Assembly (NCBI RefSeq): GCF_018141105.1
Contig: NZ_CP054839.1
Span: 5,208,001-5,272,000, forward strand
Direction: 5' to 3'
Origin: Saccharopolyspora erythraea
Lineage (GTDB): Bacteria > Actinomycetota > Actinomycetes > Mycobacteriales > Pseudonocardiaceae
DNA length: 64,000 bases
Shown here one piece after another: positions 46,374-53,811 of this stretch (within the stretch, counting starts at the first letter, position 1; every line of letters starts with the position of its first letter). The translations under genes were made by a program, and so were the position numbers. Below the pieces are notes generated by a model that was not told the origin of the DNA, did not search any database, and was given only the letters and a program-made list of their open reading frames with translations.

Positions 46374-47096
46374 TCACCGTCCTGTCGGTGCCTGGCGGGC
46401 CGTCGTGATGTCCCCGACCAGGATGTCGAGGACCCGGACCGCTTCGTCGAGCTGTTCGGCCGCGCCGCCGCGCGCTGGTTCACCGGCCAGCACGAGGACC
46501 CGGCCGCAGTGCGGCTGGAGCCGTCGCGTGAGGGCGAAGACGAACGCCGCGTCGTCGGACTCCGGAGTGGTCACCGCGGCGGCCTCCCACACCGACACGG
46601 CACCGGGCTGCCTGCCCTGCCGCAGCGCGCAGACGAGCAGCACGGCGTGGAAGTCCTCGTCGGCCACCGCGCGCACGAGATCCGAGGTCCGGATACCGAA
46701 GTCGTTGAGGCGCACGTCGTGCCGGTGCTCGCGCTCCCGCAGCCGCTCGACCACGGACGCGCCGAATCGGCCACCGGGGACGAACGCGTCACCGACCGCG
46801 GCCACCAGCACGGCGCTGCCGTTCCGCTCGTCGTCGATCGGTTCCAGCTCCTCGGGAGCGAAGAAGAACCGGTGTCCGATCTGACTCATCGCGCCGAGGT
46901 CGCAGGCGGGGTCACCGTCGAGTGCGACCACGACGTGGATCCGGCCGTCCTCGTACTCCTCCACCCGGTCGACCCGCGCGGTCCGGCCCGACAGCGTCAG
47001 ATCGACGATGTCGGCGCGTTGCGAGGGCCGCAGCCGGACCCGGCCGCCCCTGCGGAACTCGACGCCCCGGCCCGCGGGCCGCTCCACCGCGCTCAT
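46374..47096 (-). CDS. Two-domain hydrogenase accessory protein with degenerate maturation-protease domain
   Basis: A 240-residue protein. Residues 1-85 form an accessory domain (FRRGGRVRLRPSQRADIVDL, then MSQIGHRFFFAPEELEP). Residues 95-235 follow the hydrogenase maturation-protease fold, but AVGDAFVPGGRFGASVVERL (100-119) replaces the usual GNxxxGDDGFGxE. The three nickel-sensing ligands (Glu, Asp, His) of active proteases appear as Ser114, Cys (in VLLVCAL) and non-His. It is probably catalytically dead and may act as a chaperone or assembly factor. A canonical protease gene exists at 52247-52768. Its start overlaps the stop of the DUF6084-like gene upstream (ATGA). Confidence 0.75.
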   Translation of the reverse strand: MSAVERPAGRGVEFRRGGRVRLRPSQRADIVDLTLSGRTARVDRVEEYEDGRIHVVVALDGDPACDLGAMSQIGHRFFFAPEELEPIDDERNGSAVLVAAVGDAFVPGGRFGASVVERLREREHRHDVRLNDFGIRTSDLVRAVADEDFHAVLLVCALRQGRQPGAVSVWEAAAVTTPESDDAAFVFALTRRLQPHCGRVLVLAGEPARGGAAEQLDEAVRVLDILVGDITTARQAPTGR

Positions 47097-47806
47097 GGCT
47101 GCCGTCCCGGTTCCGGCTCGACGTCGTCGAGCAGTGCGTTGACCACCTCGTCCCACCCACCTGCCGCGGAGCGGCTCCTGTGCGCGTACAGCCGCTCGAA
47201 GGTGTCCCGGGACAGGCGCAGCCACGCGCTGCCGGGCGATGAGGAGCCGACCACCTCGTGCCACAGCTCGGAGGGCAACACGAACGTCGTGTCGGTCGAC
47301 CACGAGATCTGCGCGGTGCGCAGCCGCGCGTCCTCGCCTTCGAAGAAGACCGTGCCGTTGAACATGAAGTCGAGCGGGACACCGCCGTCCCGTACCGCGA
47401 GGAAGTACTTGGCCACGGCCAGCTCGACGTCCCACGTGCACACCACGGGCACCTCGGTCGCGGTGCTGTCGGTGAACGGCGCGACCACGGTCGTCGCCCG
47501 CGCCCACGGCAGCGGACGCATCGTGCGGGCCCACTGGTCGGGAGTGCCGAACAGCTCGGTGAGCATCGCCTGCTCCGCCGGCCGGTAGCGGCGTCTGGGC
47601 GCCGCGATCCGGACGGTCGTGGTGAGCGTGATGGAGCGGACCGGCCCGCCGCCGGTCCTGCTCACCCCGATCCGGAACGACAGCGTCGGCACCGCCGCGA
47701 AGCGCACCGGTGCCGCGCCGGTCACCTGGAAGGCCAGCTCCGGCGCAGCCTGGCGCCCGTCCGGCACACCGGCTCCGGTCGGGATCTCCCGCTCGCCGGT
47801 GGTCAC
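47093..47806 (-). CDS. DUF6084-like hydrogenase-operon protein
   Basis: A 237-residue, mostly beta-rich protein: APELAFQVTGAAPVRFAAVP, VRSITLTTTVRIAAPRRRY, then WSTDTTFVLPSELWHEVV and RLSRDTFERLYAHRSR. It resembles DUF6084-type proteins that I associate with actinobacterial [NiFe]-hydrogenase operons (family name from memory). No catalytic motif is visible. GTG 47806 overlaps the stop of the 69-residue gene upstream (GTGA). It is probably an assembly or scaffolding factor for the oxygen-insensitive hydrogenase. Confidence 0.7.
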   Translation of the reverse strand: MTTGEREIPTGAGVPDGRQAAPELAFQVTGAAPVRFAAVPTLSFRIGVSRTGGGPVRSITLTTTVRIAAPRRRYRPAEQAMLTELFGTPDQWARTMRPLPWARATTVVAPFTDSTATEVPVVCTWDVELAVAKYFLAVRDGGVPLDFMFNGTVFFEGEDARLRTAQISWSTDTTFVLPSELWHEVVGSSSPGSAWLRLSRDTFERLYAHRSRSAAGGWDEVVNALLDDVEPEPGRQP

Positions 47807-48012
47807 GACGGCGACAGGTTCGGCATGCCCGGCAGGATCGGCCCCTTGCCCCTCGGCCGGATCCCCGTGGAGCGCGCGGCGGTCGAGGTGCCGTCGGGCA
47901 GGTGACCGCGCTGCCGCTCGTAGTTGCCCTCGGTGTTGCCCTCCGGCACACCCCGGGTGTGGGAGGGCCCGTCGACCTTCACGTCCGGTCTGCCCACTCT
48001 GATCCTGGCCAT
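47803..48012 (-). CDS. Small hydrophilic hydrogenase-operon protein, 69 residues
   Basis: A Gly/Pro/Arg-rich, low-hydrophobicity peptide: MARIRVGRPDVKVDGPSHTR, then GVPEGNTEGNYERQRGHLPD, ending LPGMPNLSPS. No recognised fold; it looks intrinsically disordered. It is supported as a gene by its ATG one base before the upstream stop and by its GTGA overlap with the DUF6084-like gene downstream. It may be a linker or a docking peptide for the hydrogenase complex (speculation). Confidence 0.6.
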   Translation of the reverse strand: MARIRVGRPDVKVDGPSHTRGVPEGNTEGNYERQRGHLPDGTSTAARSTGIRPRGKGPILPGMPNLSPS

Positions 48013-48013
48013 G

Positions 48014-48670
48014 TCATTCCTCCCCACCTGCGGGCCCGGCCCGTCTGCCGGCGTCCGGGGACAGCTCGGCGAAGAACCGCCGCACGTGCTCCCAGACCTC
48101 GTCGCCGCCGTTGAAGCCCTGCCACCGGGTGCGCAGCACCGCCACCAGCCGGTAGCACTCGTCGAGCGGCAGCAGCCAGTACTCGCGCGCACCGCGGACG
48201 CGGTTGGCCAGCAGCGCCTCAACGTCCGGTTCCAGGCCGCCCAGCACCGGGTTGTCCTCGACGACCTCCTGCCACGTGCCGAGCTCCAGCTCGGAGCGCA
48301 TCGTCCCCATCGGACTCGGGTAGTAGCCGGTGACGCGGTCCGATTCGCCGCTGCGCACGAAGAAGGCCAGGTCCACCGGGATTCCCAGGGCGGCCCAGCC
48401 GAGGTCGTCGAGCCGGAAGTCCTCCAGCAGGCGCGGGCGGGTGCGGATCAGCCGGTAGTGGCCGCCGCCCGCGGCGCGTTGGTCGAACAGGACACCGCAG
48501 GGCTGGCACGCGCAGGAGATCTCGCCGGTTCCGAGGTCGACGAGGTGGCGGTGGCCTCCGGGCAGCGGTTCGGAGCACAGGTCGCAGCGTTCCTCGGGTG
48601 CGGCCTCCGCCGCGGCCGGCTGCCCCCGCGCCATCCGGCGCAGCGGTGAACCTGCGAACGCACGCGTCAT
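48014..48670 (-). CDS. DUF5947-like zinc-ribbon hydrogenase-operon protein
   Basis: A 218-residue protein with an N-terminal metal site: ERCDLCSEPLPGGHRHLVDL (C29, C32) and ISCACQPCGVLF (C53, C55, C58). Conserved-looking GVLFDQRAAGGGHYRLIRTR and GYYPSPMGTM follow, then YWLLPLDECYRLVAVLRTRW. The pattern matches DUF5947, a family I associate with these hydrogenase loci. It may bind zinc or iron and take part in cluster or cofactor delivery. It lies 3 bp after the NifU-like gene. Confidence 0.75.
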   Translation of the reverse strand: MTRAFAGSPLRRMARGQPAAAEAAPEERCDLCSEPLPGGHRHLVDLGTGEISCACQPCGVLFDQRAAGGGHYRLIRTRPRLLEDFRLDDLGWAALGIPVDLAFFVRSGESDRVTGYYPSPMGTMRSELELGTWQEVVEDNPVLGGLEPDVEALLANRVRGAREYWLLPLDECYRLVAVLRTRWQGFNGGDEVWEHVRRFFAELSPDAGRRAGPAGGEE

Positions 48671-48673
48671 CGC

Positions 48674-49213
48674 TCACGCACCACCCGGAACGCTTCCACC
48701 GGCGAACAGCGCCTCCACCGGGATCACCGCCGCCGCCTTCGGCGCCTGCTCCTCCACCACCTCGACGCGGCCGACCTCAGGGGCGGCCTGCGCGACGGCG
48801 TCCTCCACGGCCGCGCGCAGACGAGCGGACGTCGAACCGCAGCCGCCCGGTCCGATCCGCACGCGCACCGCCCCGTCGGTGAAGGACAGCAGCTCCACGC
48901 CGCCGCCCGCGAAACGCGCCACCTCGGCCAGCACCCGCCGCACCCTGGTCTCGGTGTCCACCGGGTGCAGGTCGTGCACCAGCAGCAGGTGCGAGACCAG
49001 CTCGTCTTCGCCCAGCTCGGTGAGCAGCGCGCGGTCGCCGGAGCGCTCGACGCGCTCCACCACCCGCGCGAGGCAGTCGCCGTAGAGGGCGACCAGCGCC
49101 CGCACCGCCTCCAGCGCCTGCGCGCCTGCGGCGTCCTGGCGCGCCTCCAGCGCCGACAGCAGCGACTCGACCCGGCCGACGTGCTCCCTGGTCTGCTCAT
49201 CGTCCCAAGACAT
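48674..49213 (-). CDS. NifU-like iron-sulfur scaffold protein with altered CxxC
   Basis: A 179-residue protein. An N-terminal helical region is followed by a NifU C-terminal-type domain with GGGVELLSFTDGAVRVRIGP. In ordinary NifU the cluster motif is C-x-x-C. Here GPGGCGSTS keeps only the first Cys (C125) and has Thr at the second position (T128). The protein could still bind a cluster as a dimer or have become a binding partner only. Placement just after the large subunit gene suggests a role in the hydrogenase iron-sulfur clusters. Confidence 0.82.
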   Translation of the reverse strand: MSWDDEQTREHVGRVESLLSALEARQDAAGAQALEAVRALVALYGDCLARVVERVERSGDRALLTELGEDELVSHLLLVHDLHPVDTETRVRRVLAEVARFAGGGVELLSFTDGAVRVRIGPGGCGSTSARLRAAVEDAVAQAAPEVGRVEVVEEQAPKAAAVIPVEALFAGGSVPGGA

Positions 49214-49228
49214 GGCGTCCCCGTCCCG

Positions 49229-51019
49229 TCACGCCGAGCCGCCGAACATCGGCGAATGCGACTTCTGCAGCACCCGGCCACCGCCGAGGTACATGTGGAC
49301 CCCGCACGGCAGGCACGGGTCGAAGCTGCGCACGGTGCGCATGATGTCGATGCCCTTGAAGTCGTCGGGCCCGTTCTCCTCGAAGATCGGCTGGCCCTGC
49401 ACCGCGTCCTCGTAGGGCCCTGGCGTGCCGTAGAAGTCGCGCGGGCTGGCGTTCCACGGCGTCGGCGGGTACGGGTGGTAGTTGGCGATCTTGCCGTCGC
49501 GGATGACCAGGTGATGCGACAGCACACCGCGCACGGCCTCGTGGAATCCGACGCCGATCGCCTCGTCCGGGACGTCGAAGTCGGCGAACACCCTGGTGTT
49601 TCCCGAGCGGACCTCGGCCAGCGCGCGGTCCAGGAAGTACTGCGCCATCCCCGCGGCGTAGGCGACGAAGTACATCCGCGCGCGGTTGCGCTCGATGGTG
49701 TTGGGGAACGCCGGCGGCGTCCACTCCAGCTGCATGTCGGGCAGCGACTGGCCGCGCGGCAGGTCGATCTGCACGCTACGTCCGGTGGAACGCACGTAGG
49801 GGGTGTTGACCAGCCCGGCCAGCGCCGTGGCCCACAACCGCGCGATCGGCCCGCCGCCGGTGTCCAGCGCGAGGTGGTCGCCGGTGCGCTTGTCGAACCA
49901 GCGCGGGCTCATCACCCAGCTGTAGTTGCCGCCGTCGAGGTCGCGCTTCTGCGGCGCGGGCAGCGTGGTCTGGTTCCACGGGTGGCGCTGGTCGACCGGG
50001 TTGCCCAGCGGGTCGCGGTCGACGAACGTGTGCTCGCCTGCCCAGTCCTCGTAGTAGGAGCTGCCGAGCAGGATGCGCATCCCGAGGTTGATGTCGACCA
50101 GGCTGGTGGTGACCAGCTCGTTGTCCACCACGATGCCGGGCGTGACGAACATCGACCGGCCCCACTCGGTCATGTTGCGGTAGTCGTAGTCGACGACCTC
50201 CGGGTCCTGGAAGCAGCCCCAGCAGCCCAGCAGCGTGCGCCGCCTGCCGACCTCCTCGTAGCCGGGCAGCGCCTCGTAGAAGAAGTCGAAGACGTCGTCG
50301 TTCATCGCCACGGCGCGCTTGACGAAGTCCAGCACCCGCACCAGCCGGACCTGGTAGTCGGTGAAGACCTGCGGCGTGGCCACCGTGCCCACCCCGCCCG
50401 GGTACAGCGTCGACGGGTGTACGTGCCTGCCCTCCATCAGGCAGCACATCTCCCGGGTCACCCGGCTCATCTCCAGCGCCGCCTTGTACATCTCGCCCTC
50501 GAAGGGGTTGAACGAGCGCATGATGTCGGCGATGGTGCGGTAGCCGTGGATGTCGCCGCGCGGCGCGGACTTCTGCTCGGCCTGCCGGACGACGCCGGGG
50601 TTGGTCTCCGAGACCATCTTCTCGCAGAAGTCGATGAAGACCATGTTGTCCTGGAAGATGGTGTGGTCGAACATGAACTCGGCCGCCTCGCCGAGGTTGA
50701 TGATCCACTCGCCCAGCGGCGGGGTCTTGACCCCGTAGGCCATGTTCTGCGCGTAGATCGAGCAGACCGCGTGGTTGTCACCGCAGATGCCGCAGATCCG
50801 GCTGGTGATGAAGTGCGCGTCGCGCGGGTCCTTGCCCTTCATGAAGACGCTGTAGCCGCGGAAGATCGAGGACGTGCTCTTGCACTCCACGACCTCGTTG
50901 TTGGTGAAGTCGACCTTGGTGTAGATGCCCAGGTTCCCGATGATCCGGGTGATCGGGTCGAACTCGACGTCGACGATGTTGCGCTGCTGCGCACCGGCTT
51001 TGGTCCGCTGAGTGGCCAT
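49229..51019 (-). CDS. hhyL: [NiFe]-hydrogenase large subunit, actinobacterial group 1h/5 type
   Basis: A 596-residue catalytic subunit. The N-terminal nickel motif is SRICGICGDNH (C76, C79); the C-terminal motif is DPCLPCGVH (C569, C572, H575). All four cysteine ligands of the Ni-Fe(CN)2CO centre are present. A 21-residue tail after His575 (MYLGGGRVLQ, then KSHSPMFGG) is what a maturation protease would remove. The sequence style fits the oxygen-insensitive, high-affinity Hhy/AHH enzymes that scavenge atmospheric H2 in starved or sporulating actinobacteria. It lies 21 bp behind the small subunit gene. Confidence 0.95.
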   Translation of the reverse strand: MATQRTKAGAQQRNIVDVEFDPITRIIGNLGIYTKVDFTNNEVVECKSTSSIFRGYSVFMKGKDPRDAHFITSRICGICGDNHAVCSIYAQNMAYGVKTPPLGEWIINLGEAAEFMFDHTIFQDNMVFIDFCEKMVSETNPGVVRQAEQKSAPRGDIHGYRTIADIMRSFNPFEGEMYKAALEMSRVTREMCCLMEGRHVHPSTLYPGGVGTVATPQVFTDYQVRLVRVLDFVKRAVAMNDDVFDFFYEALPGYEEVGRRRTLLGCWGCFQDPEVVDYDYRNMTEWGRSMFVTPGIVVDNELVTTSLVDINLGMRILLGSSYYEDWAGEHTFVDRDPLGNPVDQRHPWNQTTLPAPQKRDLDGGNYSWVMSPRWFDKRTGDHLALDTGGGPIARLWATALAGLVNTPYVRSTGRSVQIDLPRGQSLPDMQLEWTPPAFPNTIERNRARMYFVAYAAGMAQYFLDRALAEVRSGNTRVFADFDVPDEAIGVGFHEAVRGVLSHHLVIRDGKIANYHPYPPTPWNASPRDFYGTPGPYEDAVQGQPIFEENGPDDFKGIDIMRTVRSFDPCLPCGVHMYLGGGRVLQKSHSPMFGGSA

Positions 51020-51040
51020 GTGTGCGTTCTCCCTCGGGGG

Positions 51041-52081
51041 CTATCGGTTCGGCCACCGCGGCTGGTAGCCGGTGGTGAGCTCGTGGCCGTTGTGGCGCCA
51101 CTTCGGTTCCCGGTCGGCGTTGCGGTTGGTGAAGCCGCGCATCATCCGGATGAACGGGCCGTAGGCCCGCAGCAGTCCGGCCGACAGGGTGCCGCCCGGC
51201 GGTTCGTCCATGAACGGCATGAACTTGTCCGGGAAGCCCGGCATGGTGCAGGCGATGCAGATGCCGCCGACGTTGGGGCAGCCGCCGATGCCGTCCATCC
51301 AGCCGCGCTTGGTGACGTTGCAGTTGACCACCGGGCCCCAGCACCCGACCTTCACCAGGCACTTCGGCGAGTTGTAGTCCCTGGCGAAGTCGGCCTGCTC
51401 GTAGTAGGCGGCGCGGTCGCAGCCCTCGTGCACCGTCTTGCCGAACAGCCACGTCGGCCGCAGCTGCTCGTCGAGCGGGATGGTCGGCGCCAGCCCCGCG
51501 GCCTGGTGCAGCACCCACAGCAGGGTTTCCATGAAGTTGTCCGGCTGCACGGGGCATCCCGGGACGTTGACGATCGGCAGCCCGCCCGCGGTGCGGAAGT
51601 CCGGGCCGAGATAGTCGGCCAGCCCCATGCAGCCGGTCGGGTTGCCCGCCATCGCGTGGATGCCGCCGAAGGTGGCGCAGGTGCCGATGGCCACGACCGC
51701 CCACGCCTTCGGCGCCAGGCGGTCGATCCACTGGTTGAGGGTGATCGGCTCGCCGGTGTCCGGGTCGTTGCCCATCGAGGTCCAGTAGCCCCCGGGGTTG
51801 ATGTTCTCGTTGGGGATGGAACCCTCGACGACGAGGATGAACGGCTCCAGCTCGCCGCGGGCGGCCTGGTGGAAGGCCGCCATGAAGTCCGAGCCGGTCT
51901 CGTAGGCCAGCACCTTGTTGTGCAGGTGCACCTTCGGCAGCCCCGGCACCGTGCCGAGCACAACGTCCTCGATGCTGGGCAGCGTCGCGTTGGTCACCGA
52001 CACCGTGTCGCCGTCACAGCTCATCCCCTCGGAGGTCCACAGGATGTGGACCTCGTCGAAGGCCGTGGGCGTCGAGCTCAT
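51041..52081 (-). CDS. hhyS: [NiFe]-hydrogenase small subunit with Cys-to-Asp proximal ligand
   Basis: A 346-residue iron-sulfur subunit. The proximal-cluster motif, normally CxxC, reads EGMSCDGDTVS (C22, D25), giving a 3Cys-1Asp set as reported for the actinobacterial-type hydrogenase of Ralstonia eutropha. Other cluster ligands appear in AIGTCATFGG, NVPGCPVQ, VHEGCDRA, SPKCLVKVGCWGPVVNC and GGCPNVGGICIACTMPG. No twin-arginine leader or C-terminal membrane helix is seen, so the enzyme is probably cytoplasmic or peripherally bound. GGGGGAGGTGGCCG precedes ATG 52081. It is the first structural gene. Confidence 0.95.
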   Translation of the reverse strand: MSSTPTAFDEVHILWTSEGMSCDGDTVSVTNATLPSIEDVVLGTVPGLPKVHLHNKVLAYETGSDFMAAFHQAARGELEPFILVVEGSIPNENINPGGYWTSMGNDPDTGEPITLNQWIDRLAPKAWAVVAIGTCATFGGIHAMAGNPTGCMGLADYLGPDFRTAGGLPIVNVPGCPVQPDNFMETLLWVLHQAAGLAPTIPLDEQLRPTWLFGKTVHEGCDRAAYYEQADFARDYNSPKCLVKVGCWGPVVNCNVTKRGWMDGIGGCPNVGGICIACTMPGFPDKFMPFMDEPPGGTLSAGLLRAYGPFIRMMRGFTNRNADREPKWRHNGHELTTGYQPRWPNR

Positions 52082-52246
52082 CGGCCACCTCCCCCTGGTC
52101 GCCTGGCCCCGCCTCCCGTGCGGTGCGGGGACCGCCGAGCTGCGGCGGGTCCGGATTCCCAAGGTAGAGGCGGCGGCTGGGTCCCGCAGCGGGATCTTCC
52201 GTCCGTTGTGGACGGCGTGATCGTCCCCTTGCGACAGTCCCGCGGC
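52082..52246. promoter_or_regulatory. Leader region of the hydrogenase structural genes
   Basis: 165 bp between the maturation-protease gene and hhyS, the largest gap in the upstream half of the operon. It has two small inverted repeats, GGTCCCGC/GCGGGATC near 52180 and CCGTCC/GGACGG near 52200. These could be a secondary promoter operator or an attenuating/processing hairpin ahead of the structural genes. No sigma hexamer pair is convincing. Confidence 0.35.
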
Positions 52247-52768
52247 TCAGCGGCCCGGTTCGAAACCGGGTTCGGTCCGCGGCGCGGCGATCAGCTCGCC
52301 GACCAGTTCGCGCACGAGGCCGGCCGCCCGGTCGACGGCTGCTGCGACCGGCGCGGACAGGCCCATCCGCTCCGCGCAGTCCAGTGGCCGGCACCCCACC
52401 ACCAGTGCTCTGCCGACGCTGCCGCCGAGAGCCCTGAACAGGCCGAACACCGCGTCGGGCGTCATGCCGTGGGCGTCCATCACCGGGGCGGCCGCGCCGG
52501 GGGCCGCCGGCTCGACCGCGTCCAGGTCGGCCTCGATGACCTGGACGGTTCCCGGCTCCTCCGGCAGGGGCACCGCGTCGACGAGCACCACGGCGTCGTA
52601 TCCGTTCATCAGCTCGTACGCGAGGTGGACGCCCCGGACGCCGAAGTCGGCGACCCGCACGCCTTCGGGGTGCTCCTCATCCAGCAGGCGGCCCACGACC
52701 TCCACCCCGAAGCCGTCGTCTCCCAGGAACACGTTTCCGATCCCCGCGACGAGGACCCTGCCGCTCAT
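52247..52768 (-). CDS. Hydrogenase maturation protease (HyaD/HybD/HycI family)
   Basis: A 173-residue nickel-sensing endopeptidase. GIGNVFLGDDGFGVEVV contains the family motif and the metal Glu (E23), AVVLVDAVPL has the metal Asp, and MDAHGMTPD has the metal His. It cleaves the C-terminal tail of the large subunit after nickel insertion. It lies upstream of hhyS in the same direction, and overlaps the preceding gene by ATGA (ATG 52768). Confidence 0.93.
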   Translation of the reverse strand: MSGRVLVAGIGNVFLGDDGFGVEVVGRLLDEEHPEGVRVADFGVRGVHLAYELMNGYDAVVLVDAVPLPEEPGTVQVIEADLDAVEPAAPGAAAPVMDAHGMTPDAVFGLFRALGGSVGRALVVGCRPLDCAERMGLSAPVAAAVDRAAGLVRELVGELIAAPRTEPGFEPGR

Positions 52769-53679
52769 CGCCCCTCCCGCTGCGGGAAGCGCACCGTGCC
52801 GTGCAGGCGTTCGAGCACCTCGGGCGGCAGGCCATCGGTGCGTTCGATGAGCTCGGCCGCGCGCGGGTCGGTCTCCCTGACCTCCTGCTTCTCGGCGTCG
52901 GTCAGGGTCATGGTGCGCAGCGTGAGGATCTCGTCGATCTCGGTGGCGTCGAACAGGTCCCCGGGGCTCTGCGCCGACACCGCCGGGTGGTCGTAGAGGA
53001 TGATCGGCGCCGACAGCACGACGTCGTTCGAGCCCGGCTCGCCCACCAGCACCGGCCAGGTGTGCTCGTTGCGGCAGGACTTCGCCGCCGCGCGGGCGCG
53101 TTGCGGCGGGTCGAGCAGCGAGAGGAAGCCGCCGTCCTGAATGGCCAGCATGGTGTGGGCCGACACCATGGCGCGGCGGAGCATCTCGTCGCGGCCGTCG
53201 CCCGGTCGCGGTGTCCACGGCGTGCGGTTCTCCACTGTGACGGCGACCTTGCGAAGCTCGGGGACGTCCTCGACGCCGCGTACCTCGAGGCGGACGACTC
53301 CGGCGAGCGGGCACGTGCGCTCGTCCTCGCCGGTTTCACCGCTTTCGCCGATCTCCCAGGGGAACTCGTGGGTACCGTCGTCGCGGATGCTGGCCGCCAC
53401 GGGGATCTCACGCACCACGCCCTCGTCCCACGAAGGTGTGGTCGCGTGCCTGCGCAGGTGCAGGAAGCGCACCCGGATGTCGAGCACCGGCTCCGCCGCC
53501 GGCTCGACCAGGCATTCGGTCCGCGCGTGGGAGGGCTCGCCCACGCCTGCCGGGTTCGGCGCCAGCACCCCGAACTGCCAGCGCATGCGGTTCTTCAACG
53601 CCGAGGCGCGGTACGGGTAGAGCAGGTAGCCCTCGAGCAGGACGGCATCGGCAACGGCACGAGCGTTGTCCAGACCCAT
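52765..53679 (-). CDS. Hydrogenase-operon leader protein of unknown function, 304 residues
   Basis: First gene of the leftward hydrogenase operon. Conserved-looking phrases include LLEGYLLYPYRASALKNRMR, WQFGVLAPNP, AMVSAHTMLAIQDGGFLSLL and CRNEHTWPVLVGEPGSNDVV, followed by LSAPIILYDHPAVSAQSPGD. It appears to be a beta-rich two-domain protein without a catalytic motif that I recognise. I recall homologues as uncharacterised members of actinobacterial hydrogenase operons. It overlaps the protease gene by ATGA. ATG 53679 is preceded by GGGGGAAACGC. It may be a dedicated assembly factor. Confidence 0.75.
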   Translation of the reverse strand: MGLDNARAVADAVLLEGYLLYPYRASALKNRMRWQFGVLAPNPAGVGEPSHARTECLVEPAAEPVLDIRVRFLHLRRHATTPSWDEGVVREIPVAASIRDDGTHEFPWEIGESGETGEDERTCPLAGVVRLEVRGVEDVPELRKVAVTVENRTPWTPRPGDGRDEMLRRAMVSAHTMLAIQDGGFLSLLDPPQRARAAAKSCRNEHTWPVLVGEPGSNDVVLSAPIILYDHPAVSAQSPGDLFDATEIDEILTLRTMTLTDAEKQEVRETDPRAAELIERTDGLPPEVLERLHGTVRFPQREGR

Positions 53680-53761
53680 GCGTTTCCCCCGGTCGTCGGC
53701 CGCAACGGCTTCCGCAGTGTCCGTCCCGCCTCCTGCACCCGCAACCAGGGTGTCGACTGCG

Positions 53762-53809
53762 CTCGGCCCGGTCTCGCCTACGGGTGACGGAGACGAGACC
53801 GGGCCGGAG
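53762..53809 (-). terminator. Intrinsic terminator after the FAD-monooxygenase gene
   Basis: Arms CTCGGCCCGGTCTCG and CGAGACCGGGCCGGAG (15 bp, one mismatch or bulge) flank a 17-base loop, immediately after the monooxygenase stop at 53812. It insulates the hydrogenase operon, whose first gene begins at 53679. Confidence 0.75.
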
Positions 53810-53811
53810 CC

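Noticed and set aside
52180-52215. Small inverted repeats ahead of hhyS as a riboswitch
   Set aside because: Only two short stems are visible, with no conserved aptamer features. They were kept only as a leader region.
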